Below the pieces are notes generated by a model. It searched no databases and was not told where the DNA came from. It worked only from the letters and a program-made list of their open reading frames with translations. Positions 1 to 5,821 of a DNA stretch of 10,507 bases are shown here, piece after piece. Position 1 is the stretch's first letter, and the number at the start of each line of letters is the position of its first letter. A program made the position numbers and the translations under genes. Origin of the DNA: CAZNQW01 sp964575225 (GTDB lineage Bacteria > Chloroflexota > Anaerolineae > JAAYZQ01); assembly GCA_964575225.1 (NCBI GenBank), contig CAZNQW010000132.1:1-10507 (forward strand), written 5' to 3'.

Positions 1-46
1 AGATAATGAGCGGTGACTGGAGTTCAGACGTGTGCTCTTCCGATCT
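1..46. other. Illumina TruSeq P7-side adapter with index (artefact)
   Basis: Bases 13-46 match the 34-nt Illumina TruSeq index-read adapter end to end, starting GTGACTGGAGTTC and ending CTCTTCCGATCT. Bases 1-4 (AGAT) fit the end of the P7 flow-cell sequence. Bases 5-12 (AATGAGCG) sit where an 8-nt i7 index belongs; their reverse complement, CGCTCATT, is the TruSeq HT index I recall as D703. This is library sequence left at a contig end, not organism DNA. An open frame can be read from a GTG at 32 inside the adapter into the first gene, but that start is false. Confidence 0.97.
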
Positions 47-67
47 CCGGGTCCGACCACGGGCGTG

Positions 68-92
68 GGGCAGGGCTGCCCGGCCCCTGCCC
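68..92. other. GC-rich hairpin upstream of the first gene
   Basis: GGGCAGGG (68-75) is perfectly complementary to CCCTGCCC (85-92), giving an 8-bp stem with a 9-nt loop. No T-run follows. It could terminate an upstream gene lost at the contig end or be a leader structure of the next gene. The sequence does not decide between these. Confidence 0.4.
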
Positions 93-115
93 TCCACCAT
101 GAGAAAGGAACAACC

Positions 116-1108
116 ATGATCGACCTAACAACGACCTATATGGGTCTCAAGCTCAAGAACCCCATCGTCCCTTCTGCCTCACCCCTGTCTAACGACCTCG
201 ATGCCATTCGGCGCATGGAAGATGCCGGCGCAGCCGCCATCACCCTGCACTCCCTGTTCGAAGAGCAGATCGAGTTCGAAGCCGAGGCGCTGGATCACTT
301 TTTGGAGCATGGGACCGACAGCTTTGCCGAGGCCCTGACCTACTTTCCGGCCTCCCTCGAGTACCGCCGCGGGCCTGAGGACTATTTGGAACTGATTCGC
401 AAGGCCAAGAAAACCGTAGATGTTCCCATCATCGCCAGCCTCAACGGCATCAGCCGCGGTGGCTGGACCCGCTACGCCAAACGGTTCGAAGAGACGGGCG
501 CCGATGCCATCGAGTTGAACGTCTATTTCATCCCCACCGGCTTTCACCTGATGAGCTACGACGTGGAGGATCTCTATGTCAAGCTGCTCAAAGATGTCAA
601 GCAGCACATCGGTATCCCAGTGGCCATGAAGCTCAGCCCCTATTTCAGCGCCCTGCCCCACATGGCCTCGATGCTGGACGCCGAAGGCGCCGATGCCCTG
701 GTGCTCTTTAACCGCTTTTACCAGCCCGACCTCGACCTGGAAAAGCTGGAGGTCACGCCCAACCTGCAACTGAGCAGTTCCATCGAAATGCGGCTGCCGC
801 TGCGCTGGATCGCCATTCTCTACGGCCACCTGGATTGCTCGATGGCCCTGACCAGCGGCATCCACACCCCCGAAGACGTCCTCAAGGCCGTCATGGCCGG
901 TGCCGACGTGGCCAACGTCTGCTCGGTACTCCTCAAAGAGGGTGTGGGCAAGATCGACAGCCTGCTCCAGGGCGTTGCCCAGTGGATGGAAGAACACGAG
1001 TACGACTCGATCGAGCAGATGAAGGGCAGCATGAGCCAAAAGTCGGTGGCCGAGCCGGCCGCTTTCGAGCGTGCCAATTACATGAAGGTGCTCAACAGCT
1101 ACAAATAG
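116..1108 (+). CDS. Dihydroorotate dehydrogenase-like flavoprotein
   Basis: This 330-residue protein has the FMN-binding TIM-barrel fold of the PyrD family. Visible landmarks are the N-terminal NPIVPSASPLS (15-25), the strand ASLNG, the active-site strand ELNVYFIPTG (133-142), the flavin-contacting lysine in VAMKLSP (K172), and the C-terminal phosphate-binding stretch TSGIHTPEDVLKAVMAGADV (246-265). True class 1 enzymes read roughly ELNxSCPN where this has ELNVYFIP, so the catalytic Cys/Ser is missing. This fits the 'dihydroorotate dehydrogenase-like' group often found beside pyruvate:ferredoxin oxidoreductase (nifJ); any such neighbour would lie off the contig end. It is probably a cytoplasmic oxidoreductase, but pyrimidine synthesis is doubtful. 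The ATG at 116 was chosen because AAAGGA (104-109) precedes it and the family begins there; a longer reading would start inside the adapter. A six-codon frame (ATG at 99) ends in TGA overlapping this ATG, probably by chance. Confidence 0.9.
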   Translation: MIDLTTTYMGLKLKNPIVPSASPLSNDLDAIRRMEDAGAAAITLHSLFEEQIEFEAEALDHFLEHGTDSFAEALTYFPASLEYRRGPEDYLELIRKAKKTVDVPIIASLNGISRGGWTRYAKRFEETGADAIELNVYFIPTGFHLMSYDVEDLYVKLLKDVKQHIGIPVAMKLSPYFSALPHMASMLDAEGADALVLFNRFYQPDLDLEKLEVTPNLQLSSSIEMRLPLRWIAILYGHLDCSMALTSGIHTPEDVLKAVMAGADVANVCSVLLKEGVGKIDSLLQGVAQWMEEHEYDSIEQMKGSMSQKSVAEPAAFERANYMKVLNSYK

Positions 1109-1177
1109 GTCCCGACGACCGGCTAGTCGGACGTAACCGCAGACCACCCTGATCGTCGCCGAGGGTGAGGATCGGCA

Positions 1178-1200
1178 GGGGCGCCCCTCTCGGGCGCCCC
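1178..1200 (+). terminator. Possible terminator hairpin after the flavoprotein gene
   Basis: GGGGCGCCC (1178-1186) pairs perfectly with GGGCGCCCC (1192-1200) around a CTCTC loop, 70 nt after the stop codon and between two convergent genes. A 9-bp all-GC stem there suits a terminator usable from either strand. It lacks a downstream T-run (ATTGCCG follows), so it would not be a classical intrinsic terminator. The left arm also lies within the 12-nt palindrome AGGGGCGCCCCT (1177-1188). The rest of 1109-1370 holds only a small hairpin, CCGTG-CGGA-CACGG (1298-1311). Confidence 0.45.
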
Positions 1201-1370
1201 ATTGCCGGGGTACTGCCTTACCGTGGCGGGCGAGGCATCCCAATATCCCCTCTTGTCAAGGCATCGTCTTTTACTGCTCCGCGCCCCGAGGACGGTGCCG
1301 TGCGGACACGGGGTGGCGAGCGCCAAATCAGATCGAAGGGCCGACCTGCAACAACTCCGTCCGGTCGAGG

Positions 1371-1883
1371 CTAGGTCTTGACAATCTCCAGGTGCCCCCC
1401 ACAGTTGGGGCATTTGTGCAGCGGCTGGCGCACGCTGTACTCACTGCCACAATAGGCGCAGCGGCGGACCACCTTGCTCTCGCGCAGCCCGGGGAAGGTG
1501 AACACCACGCGCTCCTCGCGCCGTTCCGGACGGACCAGGCCCTGGGCCTCCAAGCGACTCAGGGCACCGCGGGCCACCTCCTCGGGAAGGCGCAGGTCGC
1601 TGAGGATCTGGCTCAACGTCAATTCGGCATCGTGGGCATCGGCCAGGGCCACAATCCGGCCCTCCACCACATCGGGTGCCAGGTTTCGGGCGCGGCGCCA
1701 GCGCAGTCCAGCCCAGGCCGACAGCCCGCCGCCAAGGACCAACAACGCCAACGCCACATAGAGCCGACTGGTTACCCCCTCGCTTGCCGCGCACAGAAAC
1801 ACCAAGCCCCCTGCCATGAAAAGGATGCCTATCGCCAGCAAAAGCAAGGTCAAGCCCATCCCAGGCGGCCGAGTTTCACTCAT
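1371..1883 (-). CDS. Membrane-anchored winged-helix / zinc-ribbon protein
   Basis: This 170-residue protein has three visible parts. Two hydrophobic segments (about 10-32 and 41-62) form an N-terminal hairpin anchor, followed by the basic patch RWRRAR that should stay in the cytoplasm. Residues about 73-130 resemble a winged helix-turn-helix (ELTLSQILSDLRLPEEVARGALSRLEAQGLV, then RRE-ERVVFTF as the wing). The C terminus is a zinc ribbon with C142-x2-C145 and C158-x2-C161. I do not recognise a named family. A membrane-tethered DNA- or protein-binding regulator is a reasonable inference. The ATG at 1883 is preceded on its strand by a strong ribosome-binding site (AAGGAGGGAAAG); the frame stays open further upstream only inside the neighbouring gene. 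It overlaps the TPR gene by 8 nt (ATGAGTGA), so the two are probably translated together. Confidence 0.82.
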   Translation of the reverse strand: MSETRPPGMGLTLLLLAIGILFMAGGLVFLCAASEGVTSRLYVALALLVLGGGLSAWAGLRWRRARNLAPDVVEGRIVALADAHDAELTLSQILSDLRLPEEVARGALSRLEAQGLVRPERREERVVFTFPGLRESKVVRRCAYCGSEYSVRQPLHKCPNCGGHLEIVKT

Positions 1884-2415
1884 CTTTCCCTCCTTCTTTC
1901 CGCTGATCCAGGCGGGCCAGCCAGCCACGGGCGTCCTGATCCTCCGGGTCCACCCGCAACGCCTGCACAAAGGCCGCCCGGGCCCGGACCGCGTCGCCCC
2001 GGTCGACGTAGATGAGGCCCAGGTTATAGTGGACGCTGGGCGCGGTTGGATTCAGCTCCAACGAACGCTCAAAGGCGGCGATGGCCCGGTCCTGTTGCCG
2101 GGCCGTCGACAGCAGCGGATTGCCCAGGTAGGCGGCGCCTAAATTGATCCAGGCCATGCTATTATCGGGCTCGGCCTGGCAGGCCCGCTCCAACAGCGGG
2201 AGGGCCCGCTTGTGCTGTCCGGTCATGATGTAGGCGCCCCCCAGGTTGATCAGCGTCGGCACGTCGTCGGCGTCGAGCCGGTGGGCCTGCTGCAGCGGAG
2301 CGAGAGCTTCGCGCGCCCTGCCATCGGCCAGCAATTGGGCGCCCCGGCCGAGCAGGCGGCGGGCCCGAGCCGGGTCGGCCGGACGATTGGGTGTAACAGT
2401 CCGTTTCTTGGTCAT
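1876..2415 (-). CDS. Tetratricopeptide repeat protein
   Basis: This 179-residue soluble protein is almost entirely TPR repeats, at about 19-52, 53-86, 87-126 and 127-160. They show the usual small/large pattern (for example INLGGAYIMTGQHKRALPLLERACQAEPDN and YNLGLIYVDRGDAVRARAAFVQALRVDPED). The third repeat carries a roughly 6-residue insertion (GNPLLSTARQ). The N terminus is basic (MTKKRTVTPNR) with no signal peptide. TPR proteins are adaptor scaffolds, so no enzymatic role is implied. The 8-nt overlap with the zinc-ribbon gene makes that protein its likely partner. The ATG at 2415 is the only sensible start: the frame runs on upstream, but with non-TPR sequence through the intergenic region. 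Its best ribosome-binding site, GGGAGGA, lies about 15 nt upstream, longer than usual. Confidence 0.85.
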   Translation of the reverse strand: MTKKRTVTPNRPADPARARRLLGRGAQLLADGRAREALAPLQQAHRLDADDVPTLINLGGAYIMTGQHKRALPLLERACQAEPDNSMAWINLGAAYLGNPLLSTARQQDRAIAAFERSLELNPTAPSVHYNLGLIYVDRGDAVRARAAFVQALRVDPEDQDARGWLARLDQRKEGGKDE

Positions 2416-2457
2416 GACGTCGCGTCCGATTCCTCCCTCTGGATGAAAGCTGTCCTC

Positions 2458-2486
2458 ATGGTACCATCGTTTGCGCGCCAGCGCAA
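2458..2486 (-). promoter_or_regulatory. Weak candidate promoter for the TPR operon
   Basis: On the minus strand TTGCGC (2486-2481) and TACCAT (2463-2458) are separated by 17 nt, upstream of the TPR gene. The -35 matches consensus at 3 of 6 positions and the -10 at 4 of 6, so this is a modest call based mainly on spacing and position. Confidence 0.3.
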
Positions 2487-2487
2487 A
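2470..2487. promoter_or_regulatory. Inverted repeat, possible operator
   Basis: TTTGCGC-GCCA-GCGCAAA is a perfect inverted repeat with 7-bp arms and a 4-nt centre. It overlaps the weak minus-strand promoter and lies about 32 nt upstream of the strong plus-strand -35. This is a typical size and place for a dimeric regulator site in a divergent region. No regulator gene is visible beside it apart from the winged-helix protein. Confidence 0.4.
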
Positions 2488-2518
2488 TGCGCGCCCATTC
2501 GACCTATTTTCATCCCAA

Positions 2519-2547
2519 TTGACATCCTGGATCGTTCGTGGTAAAAT
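2519..2547 (+). promoter_or_regulatory. Sigma70-type promoter for the ABC importer operon
   Basis: A perfect TTGACA (2519-2524) is followed after exactly 17 nt by TAAAAT (2542-2547, 5 of 6 matches to consensus). Transcription should start near 2554. It points toward the binding-protein gene, leaving a leader of about 260 nt. It stands out because the surrounding DNA is very GC-rich. Confidence 0.8.
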
Positions 2548-2549
2548 GT

Positions 2550-2561
2550 GGGTGCGCACCC
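2550..2561. promoter_or_regulatory. 12-bp palindrome at the predicted start site
   Basis: GGGTGCGCACCC is a perfect 12-bp palindrome two bases downstream of the -10 box, covering the predicted transcription start. A repressor bound here would block initiation. The operator role is inferred from position and symmetry only. Confidence 0.45.
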
Positions 2562-2815
2562 GCAAAGATCGGTCATGGCGGCCCCCATCAACCGCGCTAC
2601 CACGGGCCCCATCCATCGCGGGAACGTGTTTGCGCCCGGCTCCCAGGCCGGGCCCGTAGGTTATCGTCGACCGTTGGCACGCGGTCCCGGCAGAATCGGC
2701 TGCCAGTTCATTCCGCAGCATCGTGGAAGGGAGGTGATGGCCGAACACTCTTCTTGCAGTCATGCCTGATCACAGTCACCATAGATAGGATACACCCTCA
2801 AAAAGGAGGAAGATC
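2562..2815 (+). other. Long structured leader of the ABC importer mRNA
   Basis: About 254 nt separate the promoter palindrome from the first importer gene. The stretch holds two hairpins: GCCCGGC-TCCCAG-GCCGGGC (2634-2653) and GGCAG-AATCGG-CTGCC (2689-2704). It also has an imperfect 17-nt direct repeat (2580-2596 and 2604-2620, 14 of 17 identical) and a purine-rich GGGAGGTGAT (2729-2738). A ten-codon frame, MAEHSSCSHA, runs 2737-2769, but its ATG overlaps that purine block so its ribosome spacing is poor. I recognise no known riboswitch class. The true ribosome-binding site, AAGGAGG (2803-2809), is 6 nt before the ATG. Confidence 0.4.
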
Positions 2816-4039
2816 ATGCGTGTTAGACAGTGGATCGCGGTTTTCGTGCTGCTAACAATAGTCCTATCGCTTGTTCTCGGGTGTGGCGCTACCCCCGCCC
2901 CTCAGGTGGTCAAAGAAACCGTCGTCGTCGAAGTGACCGCCGAACCGGCGCCCGAAAAAGCGACCCTGGTGTACATCACCGCCGGCGATGTGAATATGCT
3001 GGCCCTGGGTCAAAACGTGTTGGCCCCCGGCTTTAGCGCCGAAAACCCCAACGTCACCATCGCCACCGTCCACACCGGCCCCGGCGACGCGGGTTCCCAG
3101 TACATCTTTGAAAAGCTCCTGGCCGACAAACAGGCCGGCCGAGCCACCGGCGACATTGACGTGGCCATGGTCCACCAAAAGTTTATGGCCTGGGCCATGG
3201 AAGAAGACCTGCTGCTGGACTATGCCAAAGACCTGGAGACCTGGCAATATATGTCGGCGGGCGACGTCAAGAATGCCCTCGGCACCAACATCGAAGGCTA
3301 TGGCATGCCCATGTTCCACAGCCAGACGGCCCTGGCCTACAACCCAGCCAACGTCCCCAACCCACCCCAAAGCTACGAAGAGCTGGTCCAGTGGGTCCAG
3401 GACAACCCGGGCAAGTTCGGCTATAACGGCATCAAGGGCGGCATGGCGGGCGTGTCCTTTGTCGTCGGCTGGGTGTATTGGAAGACCGGTCAGTATGAAA
3501 AGTACGCCGTCACCGGCCCCTTTGAGGAGGCTGAAGTGGCTAGCTGGGAGCAGGCGTACAAAGATCTGGCCGAGTTCAACAAGAACGTGGTCATGACGGC
3601 CGGCAACGTGGGCACCCTGGACGCCCTCAACCGCGGCGAGATCTGGATAGGGCCGGTGTGGGTCGACATGTTCTACACCTTCAAGGCCGAAGGCAAGCTT
3701 GACCCCGACACACGCCTGTTGCTGCCTGCTCCCGGCATGCCCGGCCAGCCAATGTACTTTGTCATCCCCAAGAACACCAAAAACCCCGAATGGGCGGGCA
3801 AGTTCGTCGAGTATGTCACCACCCCCAAGGTCCAGGGCGAGGTCATTATCGACCGCTACAACTGGTATCCGGGCATCGATGGCTCGTACGTGGCCGATGT
3901 GGCCCCGGCCGAAGCCTTTGACCGATTGTACAAAGACATCCCGCCCGAAACTCTGTTGGAGCGCGGCCTGTCGTTCCCCATGCTCGAATACAACGACGCC
4001 ATGCTTGAAGCCTACGAAAGGTGGACAATTAGTGAATAG
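2816..4039 (+). CDS. ABC importer solute-binding lipoprotein
   Basis: This 407-residue extracellular solute-binding protein would capture the substrate for the importer encoded downstream. The signal peptide is clear: MRVRQW, a hydrophobic core, and the lipobox LVLG-C with the lipidated cysteine at 23, so the mature protein is membrane-anchored on the outside. A Val/Glu/Thr linker (about 32-49) precedes the binding domain, which begins at ATLVYITAGDV. Internal blocks look well constrained, such as YGMPMFHSQTALAYNP, FGYNGIKGGMAG, NRGEIWIGPVWVDMF, PAPGMPGQPMYFVIP and NWYPGID. The fold fits family 1 or PotD/YnjB-like binding proteins by neighbourhood and general pattern. The substrate (polyamine, metal, thiamine-like or other) cannot be told from the sequence. 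AAGGAGG 6 nt upstream fixes the ATG. The first permease follows directly, possibly overlapping. Confidence 0.88.
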   Translation: MRVRQWIAVFVLLTIVLSLVLGCGATPAPQVVKETVVVEVTAEPAPEKATLVYITAGDVNMLALGQNVLAPGFSAENPNVTIATVHTGPGDAGSQYIFEKLLADKQAGRATGDIDVAMVHQKFMAWAMEEDLLLDYAKDLETWQYMSAGDVKNALGTNIEGYGMPMFHSQTALAYNPANVPNPPQSYEELVQWVQDNPGKFGYNGIKGGMAGVSFVVGWVYWKTGQYEKYAVTGPFEEAEVASWEQAYKDLAEFNKNVVMTAGNVGTLDALNRGEIWIGPVWVDMFYTFKAEGKLDPDTRLLLPAPGMPGQPMYFVIPKNTKNPEWAGKFVEYVTTPKVQGEVIIDRYNWYPGIDGSYVADVAPAEAFDRLYKDIPPETLLERGLSFPMLEYNDAMLEAYERWTISE

Positions 4040-4040
4040 C

Positions 4041-4937
4041 ATGTCGCACGCCGAACCAGCGGCGGAGCGACGCGAGAACAAACGAAGGGGAGGATGGGAG
4101 GGCCTCCTCCCCTTCCTGTTGCTCCTGCCGGCCGTGAGCCTGATGCTCGCCCTCTATGCCTATCCCTTCTTCTCTTCCATTTACCGCAGTTTTCTGGTCA
4201 AGGGCCAGGGCGCGCTCACGCTGGCCAATTATGTCAAAGTGCACGAGCTGTACCTGCGCGATATCGTGTTCACCGTCGAGGTCGCCTTTCTGAGCACCAT
4301 CTTGGCCGTGGTTTTGGCCATTGGCCTGTCGGCCTACGTGCGCCTGGCCGAGGGTCCCATTGCACGCCTCATCGGCGCCATCTACCGCGTGCCTATCTTT
4401 ATCCCTTTTGTGGTCGTGGCCCAGATGATGACCTCATTCCTTGCGCCCCACGGGTTGCTCAACATTGGCCTGGCCCAGTTCGGCCTGGTCAACCTGGACG
4501 CGCCCCCGGAACTGCTGAACTGGAAGGGGTTGACCTTTGGCTTTGTGTGGAAACAAGCACCCTTTATGACCCTCATCATCCTCAGCGGGTTCCAGATGAT
4601 CGACAACGCCTATATTGAGGCCGCCCGCAGCTTTGGCGCCAAATTGCCCCAGGTCATCCTGCGCATCCTGGTACCCATGGCCCGCTCCAATATCTCAGTG
4701 GCCCTCATCCTGGCCTTTACCTCCATCATGGGCACCTTTACCCTGCCCTACATGCTCATTGGCGGCAAGGTACCCACCACCATCACCGTCGACATTGCCC
4801 ACCGCGTCACCTACTTTGGCGACTATGGCGTGGCCAATGCCCTGGGCGTTCTGGCCTATCTCATCGTCCTGGTGGCCGCCGTCTACTATCTGCGCAACAC
4901 CGTCCGGCAAGGCGTCTACGAAAGCCAGGGAGAATGA
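4041..4937 (+). CDS. ABC importer permease, MetI-type, subunit 1
   Basis: This 298-residue inner-membrane protein has six likely membrane segments, at about 20-42, 74-99, 113-135, 166-184, 214-238 and 263-284. The cytoplasmic coupling loop YIEAARSFGAKLPQVILRILVP (191-212) carries the EAA-x3-G motif that docks on the ATPase. It resembles the PotB class of permeases and would pair with the next gene's product as a heterodimer. The N terminus is a charged cytoplasmic tail (AERRENKRRGG). The start is ambiguous. ATG at 4041 is listed, but an in-frame GTG at 4032 has the better spacing (7 nt) from AAAGGTGG (4017-4024); that would add three residues and overlap the binding-protein gene by 8 nt. Confidence 0.9.
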   Translation: MSHAEPAAERRENKRRGGWEGLLPFLLLLPAVSLMLALYAYPFFSSIYRSFLVKGQGALTLANYVKVHELYLRDIVFTVEVAFLSTILAVVLAIGLSAYVRLAEGPIARLIGAIYRVPIFIPFVVVAQMMTSFLAPHGLLNIGLAQFGLVNLDAPPELLNWKGLTFGFVWKQAPFMTLIILSGFQMIDNAYIEAARSFGAKLPQVILRILVPMARSNISVALILAFTSIMGTFTLPYMLIGGKVPTTITVDIAHRVTYFGDYGVANALGVLAYLIVLVAAVYYLRNTVRQGVYESQGE

Positions 4938-4940
4938 GCG

Positions 4941-5771
4941 ATGAACGGCAAAAAACTCCTGGTCCGCTCCATTGAATCTGTCGTCCTCGTGCTCCTGTGC
5001 CTGGTCATCTTTGGGCCCATGCTAGGCCTGGTATTGTGGTCCATCGCTTTGCGCTGGTACTGGCCCCACGTGCTGCCCCAAGAGGTCGGGCTGGACTATT
5101 GGGCGCAGGCCCTGGGACTGCAAAAGAGCCTTGCCGTCGGCGCCGTCAGCATCACCAGCGGGCTGCAAACCAGCCTCATCCTGGCCCTGGCGGTGGTCAG
5201 CATCGTCATGCTGCTTTCCACCCCGGTGGGCTATGTGCTGGCCAAATACCGAATCCCGGGCAAGAGCCTCATCTTGCTCCTGTTCCTCATGCCCCAGGCC
5301 TTTCCCCAACAGCCTGTGTTCGTCAACCTGCTGTTGGTCTTTACCAAGATGGGCATCTCGGGCACCTTGCTGGGTGTGTTGCTTGTGCACCTGATGGTCT
5401 GCCTCGTCTTTTCCGTCTGGATCTCGAGTGCGGCCTTTAAATCGGTGCCGCCCGAGCTGGAAGAGGCCGCCCGCAGCGTGGGCGCTTCGGGGCTGCGCAC
5501 CTTTTTCCGGATCACCCTGCCGCTAGCCATGCCCGGGCTCTTGGCGGCTTCGGTCTTTGTCTTTCTCACGTCGCTGGACGAGTTCACCGGCACCTTTTTC
5601 ATCGGTGTGCCCTTTGTCACCACCCTGCCGATGCTCCTCTATTCGGCCAGCGGCTTTAACCTCCAGTTCGCCTCGGTGATCGCCATCGTGCTCCTCGTGC
5701 CCAGCATCCTGTTCATGGTCGTCATCGAGCGCTTTCTCAAAGCAGAATACATCGGCGGGATTGGGGTGTGA
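4941..5771 (+). CDS. ABC importer permease, MetI-type, subunit 2
   Basis: This 276-residue inner-membrane protein is the second half of the translocation pore. Hydrophobic segments lie at about 12-37, 77-101, 108-133, 140-162, 196-212 and 243-263. The EAA coupling loop is LEEAARSVGASGLRTFFRITLP (173-194). The following SLDEFTGTFFIG (211-222) resembles the SFDEF block of PotC-type permeases from polyamine/iron-class importers, and supports that general class without fixing the substrate. The gene starts 3 nt after the first permease stops, with AGGGA about 9 nt upstream of the ATG, as expected for coupled translation of two subunits made in equal amounts. Length is normal for the family. Confidence 0.9.
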   Translation: MNGKKLLVRSIESVVLVLLCLVIFGPMLGLVLWSIALRWYWPHVLPQEVGLDYWAQALGLQKSLAVGAVSITSGLQTSLILALAVVSIVMLLSTPVGYVLAKYRIPGKSLILLLFLMPQAFPQQPVFVNLLLVFTKMGISGTLLGVLLVHLMVCLVFSVWISSAAFKSVPPELEEAARSVGASGLRTFFRITLPLAMPGLLAASVFVFLTSLDEFTGTFFIGVPFVTTLPMLLYSASGFNLQFASVIAIVLLVPSILFMVVIERFLKAEYIGGIGV

Positions 5772-5821
5772 CATGCCACAGACACACGCCGCCACCGCTG
5801 CCTATCAAGGGAGACACGCCC

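Noticed and set aside
32..115. N-terminal extension of the flavoprotein starting at a GTG at base 32
   Set aside because: The start codon lies inside the Illumina adapter, and the extra residues (LFRSPGPTTGVGQG) come from adapter and non-coding DNA.
179..1243. 354-codon minus-strand frame opposite the flavoprotein gene
   Set aside because: Same antisense codon-bias effect; the sense strand encodes a clear TIM-barrel flavoprotein.
1201..1370. Small gene in the convergent gap after the flavoprotein
   Set aside because: Open frames there have no ribosome-binding site and no protein-like composition. The region holds only weak hairpins.
2737..2769. Ten-codon leader peptide MAEHSSCSHA in the importer leader
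   Set aside because: The ATG overlaps the purine block that would serve as its ribosome-binding site, so spacing is too short. There are no runs of regulatory codons as in attenuator peptides.
2416..2815. Known riboswitch (TPP, cobalamin, SAM or similar) upstream of the importer
   Set aside because: None of the conserved cores of these classes could be found by eye in the leader.
2864..4081. 405-codon open frame on the minus strand across the binding-protein gene
   Set aside because: It lies wholly opposite a well-supported lipoprotein gene, is rich in Gly/His/Val/Asp repeats typical of antisense reading of GC-biased codons, and shows no recognisable domain.
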